In this document: piece by piece, positions 26,529-37,300 of the stretch
How the letters are laid out: the number at the start of each line of letters is the position of its first letter
Position numbering within the stretch: the first letter of the stretch is position 1
NCBI RefSeq assembly: GCF_030376605.1
Contig: NZ_JARRAE010000015.1
Location: forward strand, 1 to 64,000
Origin: Pseudochrobactrum sp. sp1633
GTDB taxonomy: Bacteria > Pseudomonadota > Alphaproteobacteria > Rhizobiales > Rhizobiaceae
Reading direction: 5' to 3'
DNA length: 64,000 nucleotides
Program-made: the position numbers and the translations under genes
The notes under the pieces: generated by a model
Database searches by the model: none
What the model saw: only the letters and a program-made list of their open reading frames with translations
What the model was told of the DNA's origin: nothing

Positions 26529-27455
26529 ATGTCGAAAAAAATCGCTGTTGTCGGTTCCAATATGGTCGATCTGGTTACCTATATGGATCGTATGCCGGTC
26601 TTGGGCGAAACGCTGGAAGCGCCTTTGTTTGATATGGGCTGCGGTGGCAAAGGTGCCAATCAGGCATTTGCTGCGGCACGTCTTGGTGCCGATGTGATGA
26701 TGGTGACCAAAGTCGGCGATGATATCTTCGGTGACAACACCATTTTCAACCTGAAAAAAGCCGGCATCGACACAAAGCATGTTGGCGTCATCAAAGGCAA
26801 ATCCAGCGGTGTCGCCCCGATTTTTGTCGATAAAAGCGGTGAAAACTCCATTCTCATTGTTAAAGGCGCCAATGCCGATCTGCTCCCACAGGATGTGGAT
26901 GATGCAGCGGAAGATCTGAAACAATGCGGCCTGATCCTGATGCAGATGGAAGTGCCGGTCGAGACTGTCTACCACACCATCGCTTTTGCAGCGGCCAACG
27001 GCATTGAAACCATTCTCAATCCGGCACCTGCTGCGGCTGATCTTGATCCTGAGCGCATCCGTCAGGTGTCGTTCCTCGTGCCGAATGAAACCGAACTGGC
27101 GCTGCTTTCCGGCATGCCGACATCGACGGATGATGAAACCATTGCCGCTGCCCGCTCGCTGATTGCCAAAGGCATCCGCACTGTCATCGTGACGCTCGGC
27201 GGCCGCGGCGCGCGTCTAGTGACGGCTGATGATGTGATCAATATCACACCGGTCAAAGTCACTCCTAAAGATACAACCGGCGCAGGCGATGCCTTTATCG
27301 GCTCTTTCGCACGGTTCTATGCCGAGCATGGCGATGTGGTGGCAGCGCTCAAAAGCGCAAGCCTCTATGCCGCCGACAGCATCACCAAGACAGGCACGCA
27401 GAAATCCTATGCGTCTCTCGAAGAGTTTGCAGAGTTCTGCAAAAGCCATAGCTGA
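26529..27455 (+). CDS. PfkB-family sugar kinase, probable deoxyribokinase/ribokinase
   Basis: Phosphorylates the imported pentose at C5. 308 residues. PfkB signature 1 is near 37-61 (GCGGKGANQAFAAARLG). Signature 2 is DTTGAGDAF (248-256), with the catalytic Asp254 in GAGD. Next to deoC and a deoxyribose-type operon, 2-deoxyribose is the likeliest substrate and deoK the likely symbol, but ribokinase cannot be excluded from sequence. I used the ATG at 26529; the frame is open to 26499. Confidence 0.88.
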   Translation: MSKKIAVVGSNMVDLVTYMDRMPVLGETLEAPLFDMGCGGKGANQAFAAARLGADVMMVTKVGDDIFGDNTIFNLKKAGIDTKHVGVIKGKSSGVAPIFVDKSGENSILIVKGANADLLPQDVDDAAEDLKQCGLILMQMEVPVETVYHTIAFAAANGIETILNPAPAAADLDPERIRQVSFLVPNETELALLSGMPTSTDDETIAAARSLIAKGIRTVIVTLGGRGARLVTADDVINITPVKVTPKDTTGAGDAFIGSFARFYAEHGDVVAALKSASLYAADSITKTGTQKSYASLEEFAEFCKSHS

Positions 27456-27530
27456 AACTAAACATGCTGCGCCAAACGCCTGATAACAGGCAGTACAGCG
27501 CGTTGATTTAACCGGTGCAATCACCGGAAC

Positions 27531-27572
27531 TGACAGCTTTCCGGTTTTACCCCCGTAGCCGGAAACCTGTCA
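27531..27572 (+). repeat. Intercistronic stem-loop between kinase and deoC
   Basis: Nested arms TGACAG(27531-27536)..CTGTCA(27567-27572) and TTCCGG(27539-27544)..CCGGAA(27559-27564). There is no T tract. It sits within the 177-base gap between kinase and deoC, probably an mRNA processing or stability element. Confidence 0.6.
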
Positions 27573-27632
27573 GGGCAGCTTGCTTCCACCCAGAACTGGC
27601 CTCTGATTGCACCCCAATTTTACGGATATACG

Positions 27633-28592
27633 ATGAGCACTTCTCATGCACGTAACACCGGAACCCCGCTGAAAACCGAATGGTTTGACGATATCAACGT
27701 CAACCGCTCGGCTCTTGAGCGCCGTGCCGCAACCATTCCTGCCCGCCGCTCGGTGAAAAAGGAATATCAGGCTGCCTGGCTGGTACGCGCCATCCAGTGC
27801 ATTGACCTGACAACCCTGGCCGGTGACGACACTGCCGGTCGTGTTCGCCGCCTTTGCGCCAAAGCCAAAAACCCGATCCGTGCTGATATTCTGGAAGGTC
27901 TTGGCCTCGCTGATGCCAATATCACCACCGGTGCGGTCTGCGTTTATCCGACAATGGTTCCCCATGCGGTTAAAGCGCTGGAAGGCACTAATATCCCCGT
28001 TGCTTCCGTTGCCACCGGCTTCCCTGCCGGTCTTATCCCGCTGCCGTTGCGTCTCGCTGAAATCCGCTATGCGGTTGAAGAAGGCGCGAAGGAAATCGAT
28101 ATCGTCATCACCCGCGAGCATGTTCTGACCCAGAACTGGCAGGCGCTTTATGATGAAATGGCTGCGATGCGTGAAGCCTGCGGCGAAGCCCATATGAAAG
28201 CCATTCTTGCAACCGGCGATCTGCAGACACTGACCAATGTCTATAAGGCATCGATGGTTGCAATGCAGGCCGGTTCCGACTTCATCAAAACCTCAACGGG
28301 CAAAGAAGAAGTCAACGCGACCCTGCCCGTCAGCCTGACTATGGTGCGTGCGCTGCGCGATTACGGCGAGCTCACAGGTCAGATTATCGGCTTCAAGCCT
28401 GCCGGTGGCCTGCGTACCGCCAAGGAAGCTCTCGTCTGGTTGTCGATGATGAAGGAAGAGCTGGGACATGACTGGCTGCAGCCGGATCTGTTCCGCATCG
28501 GCGCATCCTCATTGCTCGGCGATATTGAACGTCAGCTCGAACATTATGTGACCGGCCGTTATGCCGACCTCTCCCGTCACGCTGCGGCATAA
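27633..28592 (+). CDS. deoC: Deoxyribose-phosphate aldolase
   Basis: Splits 2-deoxyribose-5-phosphate into glyceraldehyde-3-phosphate and acetaldehyde. 319 residues, a class I aldolase barrel. The Schiff-base lysine is in MKAILATGDL (Lys189), and the second active-site lysine is in FIKTSTGKEEVNAT (Lys219). It is longer than enteric DeoC by an N-terminal extension of about 60 residues, as in other long-form DeoC proteins. It is followed 12 bases later by the aldehyde dehydrogenase, which could remove acetaldehyde. Confidence 0.96.
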   Translation: MSTSHARNTGTPLKTEWFDDINVNRSALERRAATIPARRSVKKEYQAAWLVRAIQCIDLTTLAGDDTAGRVRRLCAKAKNPIRADILEGLGLADANITTGAVCVYPTMVPHAVKALEGTNIPVASVATGFPAGLIPLPLRLAEIRYAVEEGAKEIDIVITREHVLTQNWQALYDEMAAMREACGEAHMKAILATGDLQTLTNVYKASMVAMQAGSDFIKTSTGKEEVNATLPVSLTMVRALRDYGELTGQIIGFKPAGGLRTAKEALVWLSMMKEELGHDWLQPDLFRIGASSLLGDIERQLEHYVTGRYADLSRHAAA

Positions 28593-28604
28593 GGAATTAC
28601 GACA

Positions 28605-31001
28605 ATGGCACAGATCAAGGATATTCTGAACACAATGGAATATGGTCCGTCTCCCGAAGCCAATAGCGATGTTGTTGCATGGCTGAAAAATCATTCCGCG
28701 CCATTTGGTCATTTCATCAATGGCCGGTATACCGATGCAGGCAATGCGCAAATTATTGATGTCATCAATCCGGCAACGGAGCAGCGCTTGGCAGGCATTG
28801 CCAAGGGCACTGCGGAAGACGTTGATACAGCTGTCAAAGCCGCGCGCGCAGCGTTTGGCAAATGGTCAAAACTCTCCGGTCATGAGCGCGCCAAATATCT
28901 CTACGCGATTGCCCGTCATCTGCAGAAGCGTGAGCGCTTCTTTTCCGTGCTGGAAAGCATGGATAACGGCAAACCGATCCGCGAAAGCCGCGATATTGAT
29001 GTGCCTCTTGCTGTTCGTCATTTCTATCATCACGCCGGTTGGGCTGAGATGGTGGAAGACGAGTTCCGTGGCTTCTCCCCTGTCGGCGTCTGCGGTCAGG
29101 TGATCCCGTGGAACTTCCCGCTTTTGATGCTGGCATGGAAAATCGCCCCTGCTCTGGCTGCCGGTAATACGGTTGTGCTGAAGCCTGCCGATCTGACCCC
29201 GCTGACAGCGATTGCCTTTGCGGAAATCTGCCATGAAATTGGTCTGCCTGCCGGTGTGGTCAATATCGTACAGGGCGACGGTGAAACCGGCGCGCTGATC
29301 TGCGACCATGACGATGTTAACAAGGTTGCCTTTACCGGCTCGACCAATGTCGGCCGTGTCATCCGCGAGCAGATTGCCGGTTCCGGCAAAAAGCTGTCGC
29401 TGGAACTCGGCGGCAAGTCACCGTTCATCGTTTTCGAAGATGCCGATCTCGACAGCGCGGTTGAAGGCGTGGTTGATGCGATCTGGTTCAATCAGGGCGA
29501 AGTTTGCTGTGCAGGTTCCCGCCTTCTGGTACAGGAAGGCATTGCCGAGCGGTTTTATGCCAAACTGCGCAAGCGTCTTGAAACAATCCGCGTTGGTGAT
29601 CCGTTGGATAAATCCACTGATGTCGGTGCAATCGTCTCCCCGTTGCAGGTGAAGCGTATTTCCGCACTGATTGCCAAAGGCGTGGAAGAAGGCGGCGCGC
29701 TGTGGCAGACACCAAATGCCCTGCCAGCCAAAGGCAGCTTCATCGCTCCGGGCTTCTTCACAGAAGTTGATCAGGCTTCGACCGTTTGTCAGGTTGAAAT
29801 CTTCGGCCCGATTGCAGCCGCAACAACCTTCCGTACTCCGGCGGAAGCCATTGCGCTGGCCAACAACACCTCTTACGGACTGGCCGCTTCGATCTGGTCG
29901 GAAAATATCAATACCGCTCTGGATATTGCAGCCTCCGTTAAAGCCGGTGTTGTCTGGATCAACTGCACCAATATGCTTGATGCCGGTGCCGGTTTCGGCG
30001 GTTATCGCGAAAGCGGTTTCGGTCGTGAAGGCGGGCGCGAAGGGCTCTATGAATATCTGGTCAGCGACTGGGAAAAAGCCCTGCCGCTCATCAAAGAAAC
30101 CGATGCATCATCTTTCTCCGCTCTGCCTGTCGCCGGTGAAAAAGTGGCTGCCGGTTCCATCGACCGCACGATGAAAAACTATGTCGGCGGCAAGCAGGCG
30201 CGTCCAGATGGCGGCGCAAGCTATGCGGTTTACGGCAAAGGCAATGTTGTCATCGGCGAAGCACCGCTCAGCAGCCGCAAAGATATCCGTAATGCCGTGG
30301 AAGCAGCAGCCAAAGCCGGATCATGGGGCGGTGCAACCACCCATAACCGTGCGCAGGTTCTGTATTATTTGGGTGAAAATCTCGAGCAGCGCCGTGCTGA
30401 ATTCATTGAATTGCTCACCGCCAGCACCGGTGTTTCCGAGAAAAAGGCAGAAGAAGAATTCGACGCTTCGATCCGTCGTATTTTCTATTACGCCGCACAA
30501 GCCGACAAGTTTGACGGAGCCGTTCACTCCACCAAATCGCGTCATGTCACATTGGCGATGAATGAGCCTTGGGGCGTAACCGGTATTGTCTGTCCGGATG
30601 AATTGCCGCTGCTCTCCATGATCTCGCTGATCCTGCCAGCGATTGCTATGGGCAACCGCGCTGTGGTTGTGCCGTCCGGTCGTCATCCGCTGATCGCCGG
30701 TGCTTTCTATCAGGTTCTGGATACATCAGACGTACCCGCCGGTGTGGTCAATCTCGTCACCGGTGAACGGGATGTGCTGGCCAAAACTCTGGCAGAGCAT
30801 GATTCAGTCTCAAGCCTCTGGTATGTCGGCACGCAGGCAGGTAGCGCTTTGGTCGAGAAAGCCTCAACCGGCAATCTCAAAGCCACATGGGTGAACAATG
30901 GCCGTCAGCGCAACTGGCTGGATACAGCACAGGGTCAAGGACGAGACTATCTGCGCCGTGCCGTGCAGGTGAAGAATATCTGGGTGCCATACGGCGCTTA
31001 A
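28605..31001 (+). CDS. Two-domain aldehyde dehydrogenase of the ALDH16 type
   Basis: 798 residues. The N-terminal catalytic ALDH domain (about 30-500) has VIPWNFP near 167, FTGST near 243, the base in LELGGKSP (Glu267) and the nucleophile in GEVCCAG (Cys301). From about 515 a second ALDH-like region begins, with 'VTGIVCPDELPLLSM' and 'DVPAGVVNLVTGERD'. It lacks a catalytic Cys and the canonical catalytic half. This architecture is ALDH16, in which the second domain is structural. In this operon the product of DeoC, acetaldehyde, is the natural substrate candidate, giving acetate. Note Glu in place of Gln before the nucleophile (GEVC). Confidence 0.92.
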   Translation: MAQIKDILNTMEYGPSPEANSDVVAWLKNHSAPFGHFINGRYTDAGNAQIIDVINPATEQRLAGIAKGTAEDVDTAVKAARAAFGKWSKLSGHERAKYLYAIARHLQKRERFFSVLESMDNGKPIRESRDIDVPLAVRHFYHHAGWAEMVEDEFRGFSPVGVCGQVIPWNFPLLMLAWKIAPALAAGNTVVLKPADLTPLTAIAFAEICHEIGLPAGVVNIVQGDGETGALICDHDDVNKVAFTGSTNVGRVIREQIAGSGKKLSLELGGKSPFIVFEDADLDSAVEGVVDAIWFNQGEVCCAGSRLLVQEGIAERFYAKLRKRLETIRVGDPLDKSTDVGAIVSPLQVKRISALIAKGVEEGGALWQTPNALPAKGSFIAPGFFTEVDQASTVCQVEIFGPIAAATTFRTPAEAIALANNTSYGLAASIWSENINTALDIAASVKAGVVWINCTNMLDAGAGFGGYRESGFGREGGREGLYEYLVSDWEKALPLIKETDASSFSALPVAGEKVAAGSIDRTMKNYVGGKQARPDGGASYAVYGKGNVVIGEAPLSSRKDIRNAVEAAAKAGSWGGATTHNRAQVLYYLGENLEQRRAEFIELLTASTGVSEKKAEEEFDASIRRIFYYAAQADKFDGAVHSTKSRHVTLAMNEPWGVTGIVCPDELPLLSMISLILPAIAMGNRAVVVPSGRHPLIAGAFYQVLDTSDVPAGVVNLVTGERDVLAKTLAEHDSVSSLWYVGTQAGSALVEKASTGNLKATWVNNGRQRNWLDTAQGQGRDYLRRAVQVKNIWVPYGA

Positions 31002-31010
31002 TTTGAAAAC

Positions 31011-31047
31011 AAAAGCCGCCATCTGATGTCAGATGGCGGCTTTTTTT
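31011..31047. terminator. Bidirectional terminator at the end of the deoxyribose operon
   Basis: Perfect 12-base stem GCCGCCATCTGA / TCAGATGGCGGC (31015-31040) flanked by A4 and T7, between convergent genes. Confidence 0.92.
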
Positions 31048-31066
31048 ATACGTCTGTTATTGTGCC

Positions 31067-32011
31067 TCAACTGGCCTTGCCTGAACTGAGCCGTTTGCGG
31101 CGCAATTCGCCCGGTGTCACCATCCGGCATTTTTTCAGTGCCGTTGTCATATGACTCTGGCTGGAAAAACCCGCCCTGTCCGCAATTTCAGCCAAACAAA
31201 TATCCGTGCCAACCAGCATCTCCTCAGCTGCATTCAACCGCAGCATGAGCAGGAACTGGTGCGGTGTCTGGCCAAAACTCTCGCGGAATGATGTCAGAAA
31301 ATGCCCGCCGGACACGCCCAATACATCCGCCATTTTTGCAATTGATAATTTGCGCATATAGTTTTCGCGCAAATAAGCTTCAATACGCCGTGATGCCTGA
31401 TAGGACAGCCCGCCGCTCTCCTGCCGTCCGCTTCCTGCCCTCAGGAAAGAATGGTTCTGCACCAGTTGCACCATCAGAACAGAAAGCAAAGCTTTGATAT
31501 ATCCCGCACTGACCGGTGCATTTTTTAACAATTCTGCACGAAACAGATTGGCAATCAGCAGCGCTTTCGGATTTGGCAGTCTTGTCGGATGGGGAAACAA
31601 TTCTTTGAGGGACAAACCGCCGGTTATGTCCTGCAAATTGCCCAGCAGATCGTTATCCAGCGCAATCTGGATATAGTCCGTTTCAATCGGCCAGCTCATA
31701 ACATAGTCCGCGCCTTGCGGAATAATCAGCACCGAACCGGCAGGTGCATCAAAACTTTCCCCGAATTTACCCTGTAAAGACCAGTGCAGATCTTTCATAG
31801 CAGCAAGGGTAATTATCACAACATAATGATCATGATTATAGATGAATTTTCCGCTGTGGCTGACGATATAGGCAATCTGATTGTTATAATGAACCAGATT
31901 TTTAAATGTATCCGAAATAGTATTATTTAAATCTGCCCCAGTTTCACGAAACAATGTTCCCCGTACTTCAGCCGGTATATCCGTTGAACTGTCTGTAAAT
32001 AAAGCGTTCAT
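31067..32011 (-). CDS. AraC-family transcriptional regulator
   Basis: 314 residues. The N-terminal about 190 residues form a cupin-like sensor domain ('SFDAPAGSVLIIPQGADYV'). The C-terminal AraC/XylS DNA-binding domain (about 208-310) has its two helix-turn-helix motifs at 'IAKMADVLGVSGGHFLTSF' and 'LAEIADRAGFSSQSHMTT'. The target is unknown. It is divergent from the exported amidohydrolase across a 530-base AT-rich gap, making that gene the nearest candidate. The convergent deoxyribose operon already has its own regulator. Confidence 0.9.
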   Translation of the reverse strand: MNALFTDSSTDIPAEVRGTLFRETGADLNNTISDTFKNLVHYNNQIAYIVSHSGKFIYNHDHYVVIITLAAMKDLHWSLQGKFGESFDAPAGSVLIIPQGADYVMSWPIETDYIQIALDNDLLGNLQDITGGLSLKELFPHPTRLPNPKALLIANLFRAELLKNAPVSAGYIKALLSVLMVQLVQNHSFLRAGSGRQESGGLSYQASRRIEAYLRENYMRKLSIAKMADVLGVSGGHFLTSFRESFGQTPHQFLLMLRLNAAEEMLVGTDICLAEIADRAGFSSQSHMTTALKKCRMVTPGELRRKRLSSGKAS

Positions 32012-32541
32012 TTCTCACCCCAATAAATTAAACATTATTTACTCATCCGTTATGGAATTTTACGCTAGGGCTGCCGGCCCCCTCCTTGGCCATAGGCCAT
32101 TCGAAAAGGTTCAGCTCAGCAGCACGACTCTGTACGCAACGCGAATTTTCTGCTTGATTGTGCAATTAACAAAATATCTACCATAGGTTGTAATTATCAG
32201 GCAATTAAAAAATTAACGCGGACAGAATTTTTTATTCTGGTAGCAATATTTTCAATAAAATATTGAATTTAATGTTATTTTTATAAACAAACTCTCTTTG
32301 CAAATAGCGCATCTCACGAAGCTGCAAAAAGCCTTGATTGTGGCTTCCATAAAAATTAACAATCTGAAGTTGTATTTTTAAATATTTTTACACCGTCACA
32401 CGCAGGCAGCGACGAAAACCTTTATTGTCCTGCTTTCAGGACATTTAAGCGTAAAATCCGGTCTACACATTTTTTTAGTTCGTTTTATCTTCATTAGCAG
32501 AGGACGATAACTGAGAAAATTTCAGACAGGATTATGAAGCC
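32012..32541. promoter_or_regulatory. AT-rich divergent intergenic region
   Basis: 530 bases without a coding frame. It is distinctly more AT-rich than the flanking genes. It contains CAATATTTT-CAAT-AAAATATTG (32244-32265), a perfect 9-base inverted repeat, and CAGAAT-TTTTT-ATTCTG (32223-32239). Also present are TTGGCCATAGGCCA near 32083 and CCTGCTTTCAGG near 32429. These may be operators for the AraC protein or the amidohydrolase. No RNA gene is recognised. Confidence 0.5.
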
Positions 32542-34242
32542 ATGAGACATCTTCTTCAAACCACAAGCCTTGTATTTGCTGGCCTATTGCCGCTCATCAA
32601 TGCAGCGGCAGCCGCTGATGCAAGCCCGGATCTCATTCTCTATAATGGCAATATCATCACGATGGATGAGGAAAAGCCTGTCGCACAAGCGCTGGCAATC
32701 TCAGGTCAGAAGATTATCGCAGTCGGTGATGACGCACTGGCAGATCGTCTTAAAACCAATGAAACCCGTATCATCGACCTGAAAGGCAAAACCGTTATTC
32801 CCGGTCTGGTTGATACGCATATTCATGCCATCCGCGGCGGACAGACTTATACATTTGAGACTTACTGGTATGATAAAACAAAATTATCCGATGCATTGAC
32901 GGCGCTGCAAGAAGCCGCAGCAGGCAAGCAGAAAGATGAGTGGGTTGCCGTTGTCGGCTCGTGGTTGCCCGAGCAATTTGAAGAAAAACGTGCTCCAAAC
33001 GTGGCAGAATTGAGCGCTGCGGTTCCCGACCATCCGGTATATGTTCAGTATCTTTACGACTATGCTCTGGTCAATGATAAGGGCATCGAAGTTCTGCGGC
33101 TCAATGAGGCTGCACCGGCGTTGCCGCAAGGCATTACAGTTGAACGGGATGCGCATGGCAAAGCAACCGGAAAACTGCTGGGACATATCGGCAGTTATAA
33201 CGCCTTGTTTTCCGCCATCGCACCTGCGGACAATGAACAGAGATTGCGAAGCCTGCAAATATTTTTCTCAGACCTCAACCGCGCCGGAATGACCGGCTTT
33301 ATCGACCCTTCCGCAGGCCCGTCTTCTGCTTATGAGGCATTGTTCGCACTCCAGCGCGCGGGCAAACTCACCATTCGCGCCGGATATCGCATTCCGGCGA
33401 TGAAACCGGGTGCGGAAGCTGAATGGTTTGAAAATATCATGGCATTCCGCCAGCCTTATTATGATACCGGCATGGTCAGTTTTGTCGGCATTGGTGAATC
33501 CATTGTCGCTGCCATGAATGACGGTGTGCAGATGGGCCCCGGTTTTCAGTCCTCGCAAAAAGCAAAAGACGAATTGCGCAAGGTTGCAACATTTGCGGCG
33601 GAAGGAAAAATTCCTCTGGAAATTCATGCCTATACGGATGATGCGGCCAGCGATATTCTGGACGTGTTTGAGGCAGTCAACACAACGCATCCTCTTAAAG
33701 ACTTGCGTTGGTCGCTGGCGCATCTGAATACCGGTTCGGAAAACACACTGGAGCGGATGAAAAAGCTCGGCCTTTCCTACACGGTTCAGATGGGGCCGTA
33801 TTTTGAAGGCCCTGCTATTCTGAAAGCCAACGGAGCAGAGGTTGCAGCCAAATCCCCGCCAACCCGCGCAGCAATAGATAAAGATATTCTGGTCGCGGGC
33901 GGCACGGATTCCACACGCATCGGTGTTTTTGGTGTCTGGCAGGCAATTGAATATCATGTCACCGGCCGGTCGCTCGGCGGCGCTATTCAAAAACCCCGTG
34001 ACCAGTTGCTGAGCCGCGAAGAAGCACTCGAGCTTTATACGAAAAATGCAGCATGGATCGGATTTGCGGAAAAAACCCGTGGCACTCTGGAAGCGGGAAA
34101 ACTGGCTGATCTGGCCGTATTGGATAAACCATATCTGACAATGCCCGCCGATGAAATTGACAGTGTCCGCTCTGTTCTCACCATTGTTAACGGGCATGTT
34201 GTTTATGATAATTTGCGGGAGACACCTGCCACAGCGCAATAA
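32542..34242 (+). CDS. Exported amidohydrolase (YtcJ-like, Amidohydro_3)
   Basis: 566 residues with a cleavable signal peptide ending around NAAAAA (about residue 25), so probably periplasmic. The metal-binding HxH is in LVDTHIHA (His93, His95), and further ligands are likely in 'PLEIHAYTDDA' and 'LAHLNTG'. The C-terminal 'GKLADLAVLDKPY' strand is typical of the amidohydrolase composite domain. The substrate of YtcJ-like enzymes is mostly unknown; N-substituted formamides are one documented type. Monocistronic. Confidence 0.9.
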   Translation: MRHLLQTTSLVFAGLLPLINAAAAADASPDLILYNGNIITMDEEKPVAQALAISGQKIIAVGDDALADRLKTNETRIIDLKGKTVIPGLVDTHIHAIRGGQTYTFETYWYDKTKLSDALTALQEAAAGKQKDEWVAVVGSWLPEQFEEKRAPNVAELSAAVPDHPVYVQYLYDYALVNDKGIEVLRLNEAAPALPQGITVERDAHGKATGKLLGHIGSYNALFSAIAPADNEQRLRSLQIFFSDLNRAGMTGFIDPSAGPSSAYEALFALQRAGKLTIRAGYRIPAMKPGAEAEWFENIMAFRQPYYDTGMVSFVGIGESIVAAMNDGVQMGPGFQSSQKAKDELRKVATFAAEGKIPLEIHAYTDDAASDILDVFEAVNTTHPLKDLRWSLAHLNTGSENTLERMKKLGLSYTVQMGPYFEGPAILKANGAEVAAKSPPTRAAIDKDILVAGGTDSTRIGVFGVWQAIEYHVTGRSLGGAIQKPRDQLLSREEALELYTKNAAWIGFAEKTRGTLEAGKLADLAVLDKPYLTMPADEIDSVRSVLTIVNGHVVYDNLRETPATAQ

Positions 34243-34347
34243 ATGCACAGGACAATAATCAGCCTCACAGACAGGGAACAGGCATCTGCTCCCTGTCTTT
34301 ATGATCCGCTACGTGCGGCCACTTTCTCACATAAAACCGGCTCTTAC

Positions 34348-37300
34348 TCAGCTTTCCTGCTTGTTGAGAACCTGCTCACCCGCCTCACGGTCACTCTCTG
34401 TCACCGAGCTCAGCTTCTTTAGTTTTTTGCTGGCCCAGTTGTTGAGGTCATCCATTGCGGTAAACATCACCGGTACAAAGATCAGGCTGAGAGCCGTCGA
34501 GGTAATCAGCCCACCAATCACTGCAATTGCCATCGGTGCACGAAACCCCGCATCGCCGCCAATACCAATGGCAGCCGGTATCATTCCCGCCACCATAGCG
34601 ATGGTCGTCATGACAATCGGACGAACACGGGTGATGCCCGCTTTCAAAAGTGCTGCATGACGATCAAGTCCTTCCTTACGGCATTCAATCGCATAATCGA
34701 CCATCAGGATGGAGTTTTTACAGACAATCCCCATCAGCATCAAAATGCCGATAACAGACGACAAATCCAGTGCCGCCCCATAGAGCAGCAAAGCAATAGC
34801 CGCGCCGCCAATGGAGAGCGGCAATGCAATCAGGATCGTCAGCGGCTGCAAAAAATCCTTGAACAGCAGAACCAGAACCGCAGCGACCATCAAAATACCG
34901 GTCAGCAAAGCCAGCCCGAAACTATTGAACATTTCTGCCATATATTCCGCATTGCCATATTCAACCTGGCTGACACCTTCAGGAAGATTTTGATACGCAG
35001 GCAGTTTCGCAATCGCCTCCAGTGCGCTGCCAAGCGTGGCACCATGATTCAGGTTGGCCTCCACCTCAATCAGCCGTTTTCGGTCAAGACGCTCCACACG
35101 ACTTTCCGCAGACCCGAATGTGATCTCAGCGACAGAGGTAAGCGGAACCGGTTTTCCTGATGCGGTGCTCACCTTCAGGTTTCTCAGCATATCCAGATCA
35201 CTGCGTGCGCTGCTTTCCAGCAAAACACGGATTGGTATTTGCCGGTCACCAAGGTTAAACTGTGCCGAATTGGAATCGGTCTCACCCAAGGTTGCAATCC
35301 GCGCCACAATACCAATAGCCGACGGCGAAACGCCAAGACGCGCCGCCTCATCAAACCTCGGTTTCACATGCAGTTCCGGCGCAGACAGCGGCTCCGAAGA
35401 TACCACATTGGCAAGCTCCGGCAGAGCGCGCATCTGCACTTCAAGCTCCCTGGCGGCGCGGGTGAGATCTTCGCCGTTGTTACCAATAAGAGCAACAGAT
35501 ACCTCCTTGCCGCCGCCCTCAGCGGTAAAGGTAAACCGGACATCCGGCACGGCAGTAAATATCGGGCGTACCACCGCCTCGAATTCTTTCTGGCTCATGC
35601 CCCGCTCTTCACGCGGCTTCAGATTAATCAGCAGTGTAAATTCACTGACACTGTCCGATGCGGTTGCCAGAACGTCCTTTACCTCCGGCCGCTGCAGCAA
35701 CCGGTCAACAATATCGTCCGAAACACGAGCCGTCTCATCAAGCCTTGTGCCCGGCGCCAGCGTGACCCTGACTTGCGAATTATCCACATCACTTTGCGCC
35801 AGGAAACCTGTCGGCAACAATGTCATGAGGTAGACCGAACCGGCAAAAATCGCGGCAACCATAGCAAATGTCGCTATGCGGTGACGCAGCGTCCAGTCGA
35901 GTATACCCAGATACCATTTGCCAAGAGCGGATGATCCTGCATGACCTGACACCGCTGCATGAGGCTGCAACAAATAGGCCGCCATCAGCGGTGTCAGCAG
36001 GCGGGCAACCACAAGCGAAAACAGAACCGCGATGGCCACTGTGAGGCCGAACTGTTTGAAATACTGCCCCACAGCCCCGCCGATAAAACTGACCGGCGCA
36101 AAGATTGCGACAATCGTCAGCGTTGTTGCAACAACGGCCACCCCGATTGCATCCGATGCCTCCAGCGCTGCAAGATAGGGCCGCTTGCCCATATGCACAT
36201 GGCGCTCAATATTTTCGATTTCAACAATCGCATCATCCACAAGGATGCCGATCACAAGCGTCAGAGCCAGCAGGGAAATACTGTTGAGCGTAAAATCCAG
36301 ATAATACATTGCCGCGAAAGTCGGCAGAATCGACAGCGGCATGGCCACGGCTGCAATCAGTGTCGCCCGCCAGTTTCTCAGAAACAGAAACACCACTGCA
36401 ATCGTCAGAGCAGCGCCCTCCACAAGGGCAGTAATCGCATTATTGTAACTTTGCAGGGTATATTTGACCGTAGAGCTCAGCTCTCTGATCTCTATACCCG
36501 TATGCAATTTGCGAATGTCATCAAGACGGGCGGCGACACCATCTGCGACCACCGTATCGCTGTAGCCTTTTGCCCGCGATACAGAAAACCCGACCACCGG
36601 CTTGCCATCAAGACGGGAGAAGCTGCGCGCTTCGGACGAACCGTCCTGCACTGTGGCTATCTCCCGTAACGGAACCCAGCGGTTGCCCGGCAACACAATT
36701 GTCAGAGCAGAGAGTTCTTCAACGCTTTTTGCACTGGCAATTGTGCGTACAGATTGTTCCCTGCCACCAATCGTACCACGGCCGCTGGGCACATTCACGT
36801 TCAGGTCGCGCAACGCACTATTGACCTGATCTGCCGAGACGCCGAATGCCAGCAACCGCTCCGGTTTCAGGGTAATGCGGATTTCGCGGGTGACACCGCC
36901 CAGACGCTGCACTTTCTGCACCCCTGCAACCGTCAGCAATTCACGGGTCACTGTGTCATCGACAAACCATGATACATCAACCGCAGACATCTGCGGGGCA
37001 GACAGCATATAATAGAGGATTGCGCCGCCGTCGGTATCAACACGCGTGACCACCGGTTCCTGAATCGTCTGCGGCAGTTCCGAGCGGATTTGCGCTACCG
37101 CCTCGCGCACATCATTGGCTGCGCGGTCAGGGTCTATCCCGATGCGGAAATCAACTGTTGTCGTTGAAACCCCGTCAGCAATGACAGAGCGAAGGTGGTT
37201 GACCCCTGCAATACCAGACACCACACCTTCAATACGGCGTGTTACCTGTGTCTCCATCTCGGAAGGCGCGGCACTCGCCTGCGTTACCACAACGCTCACA

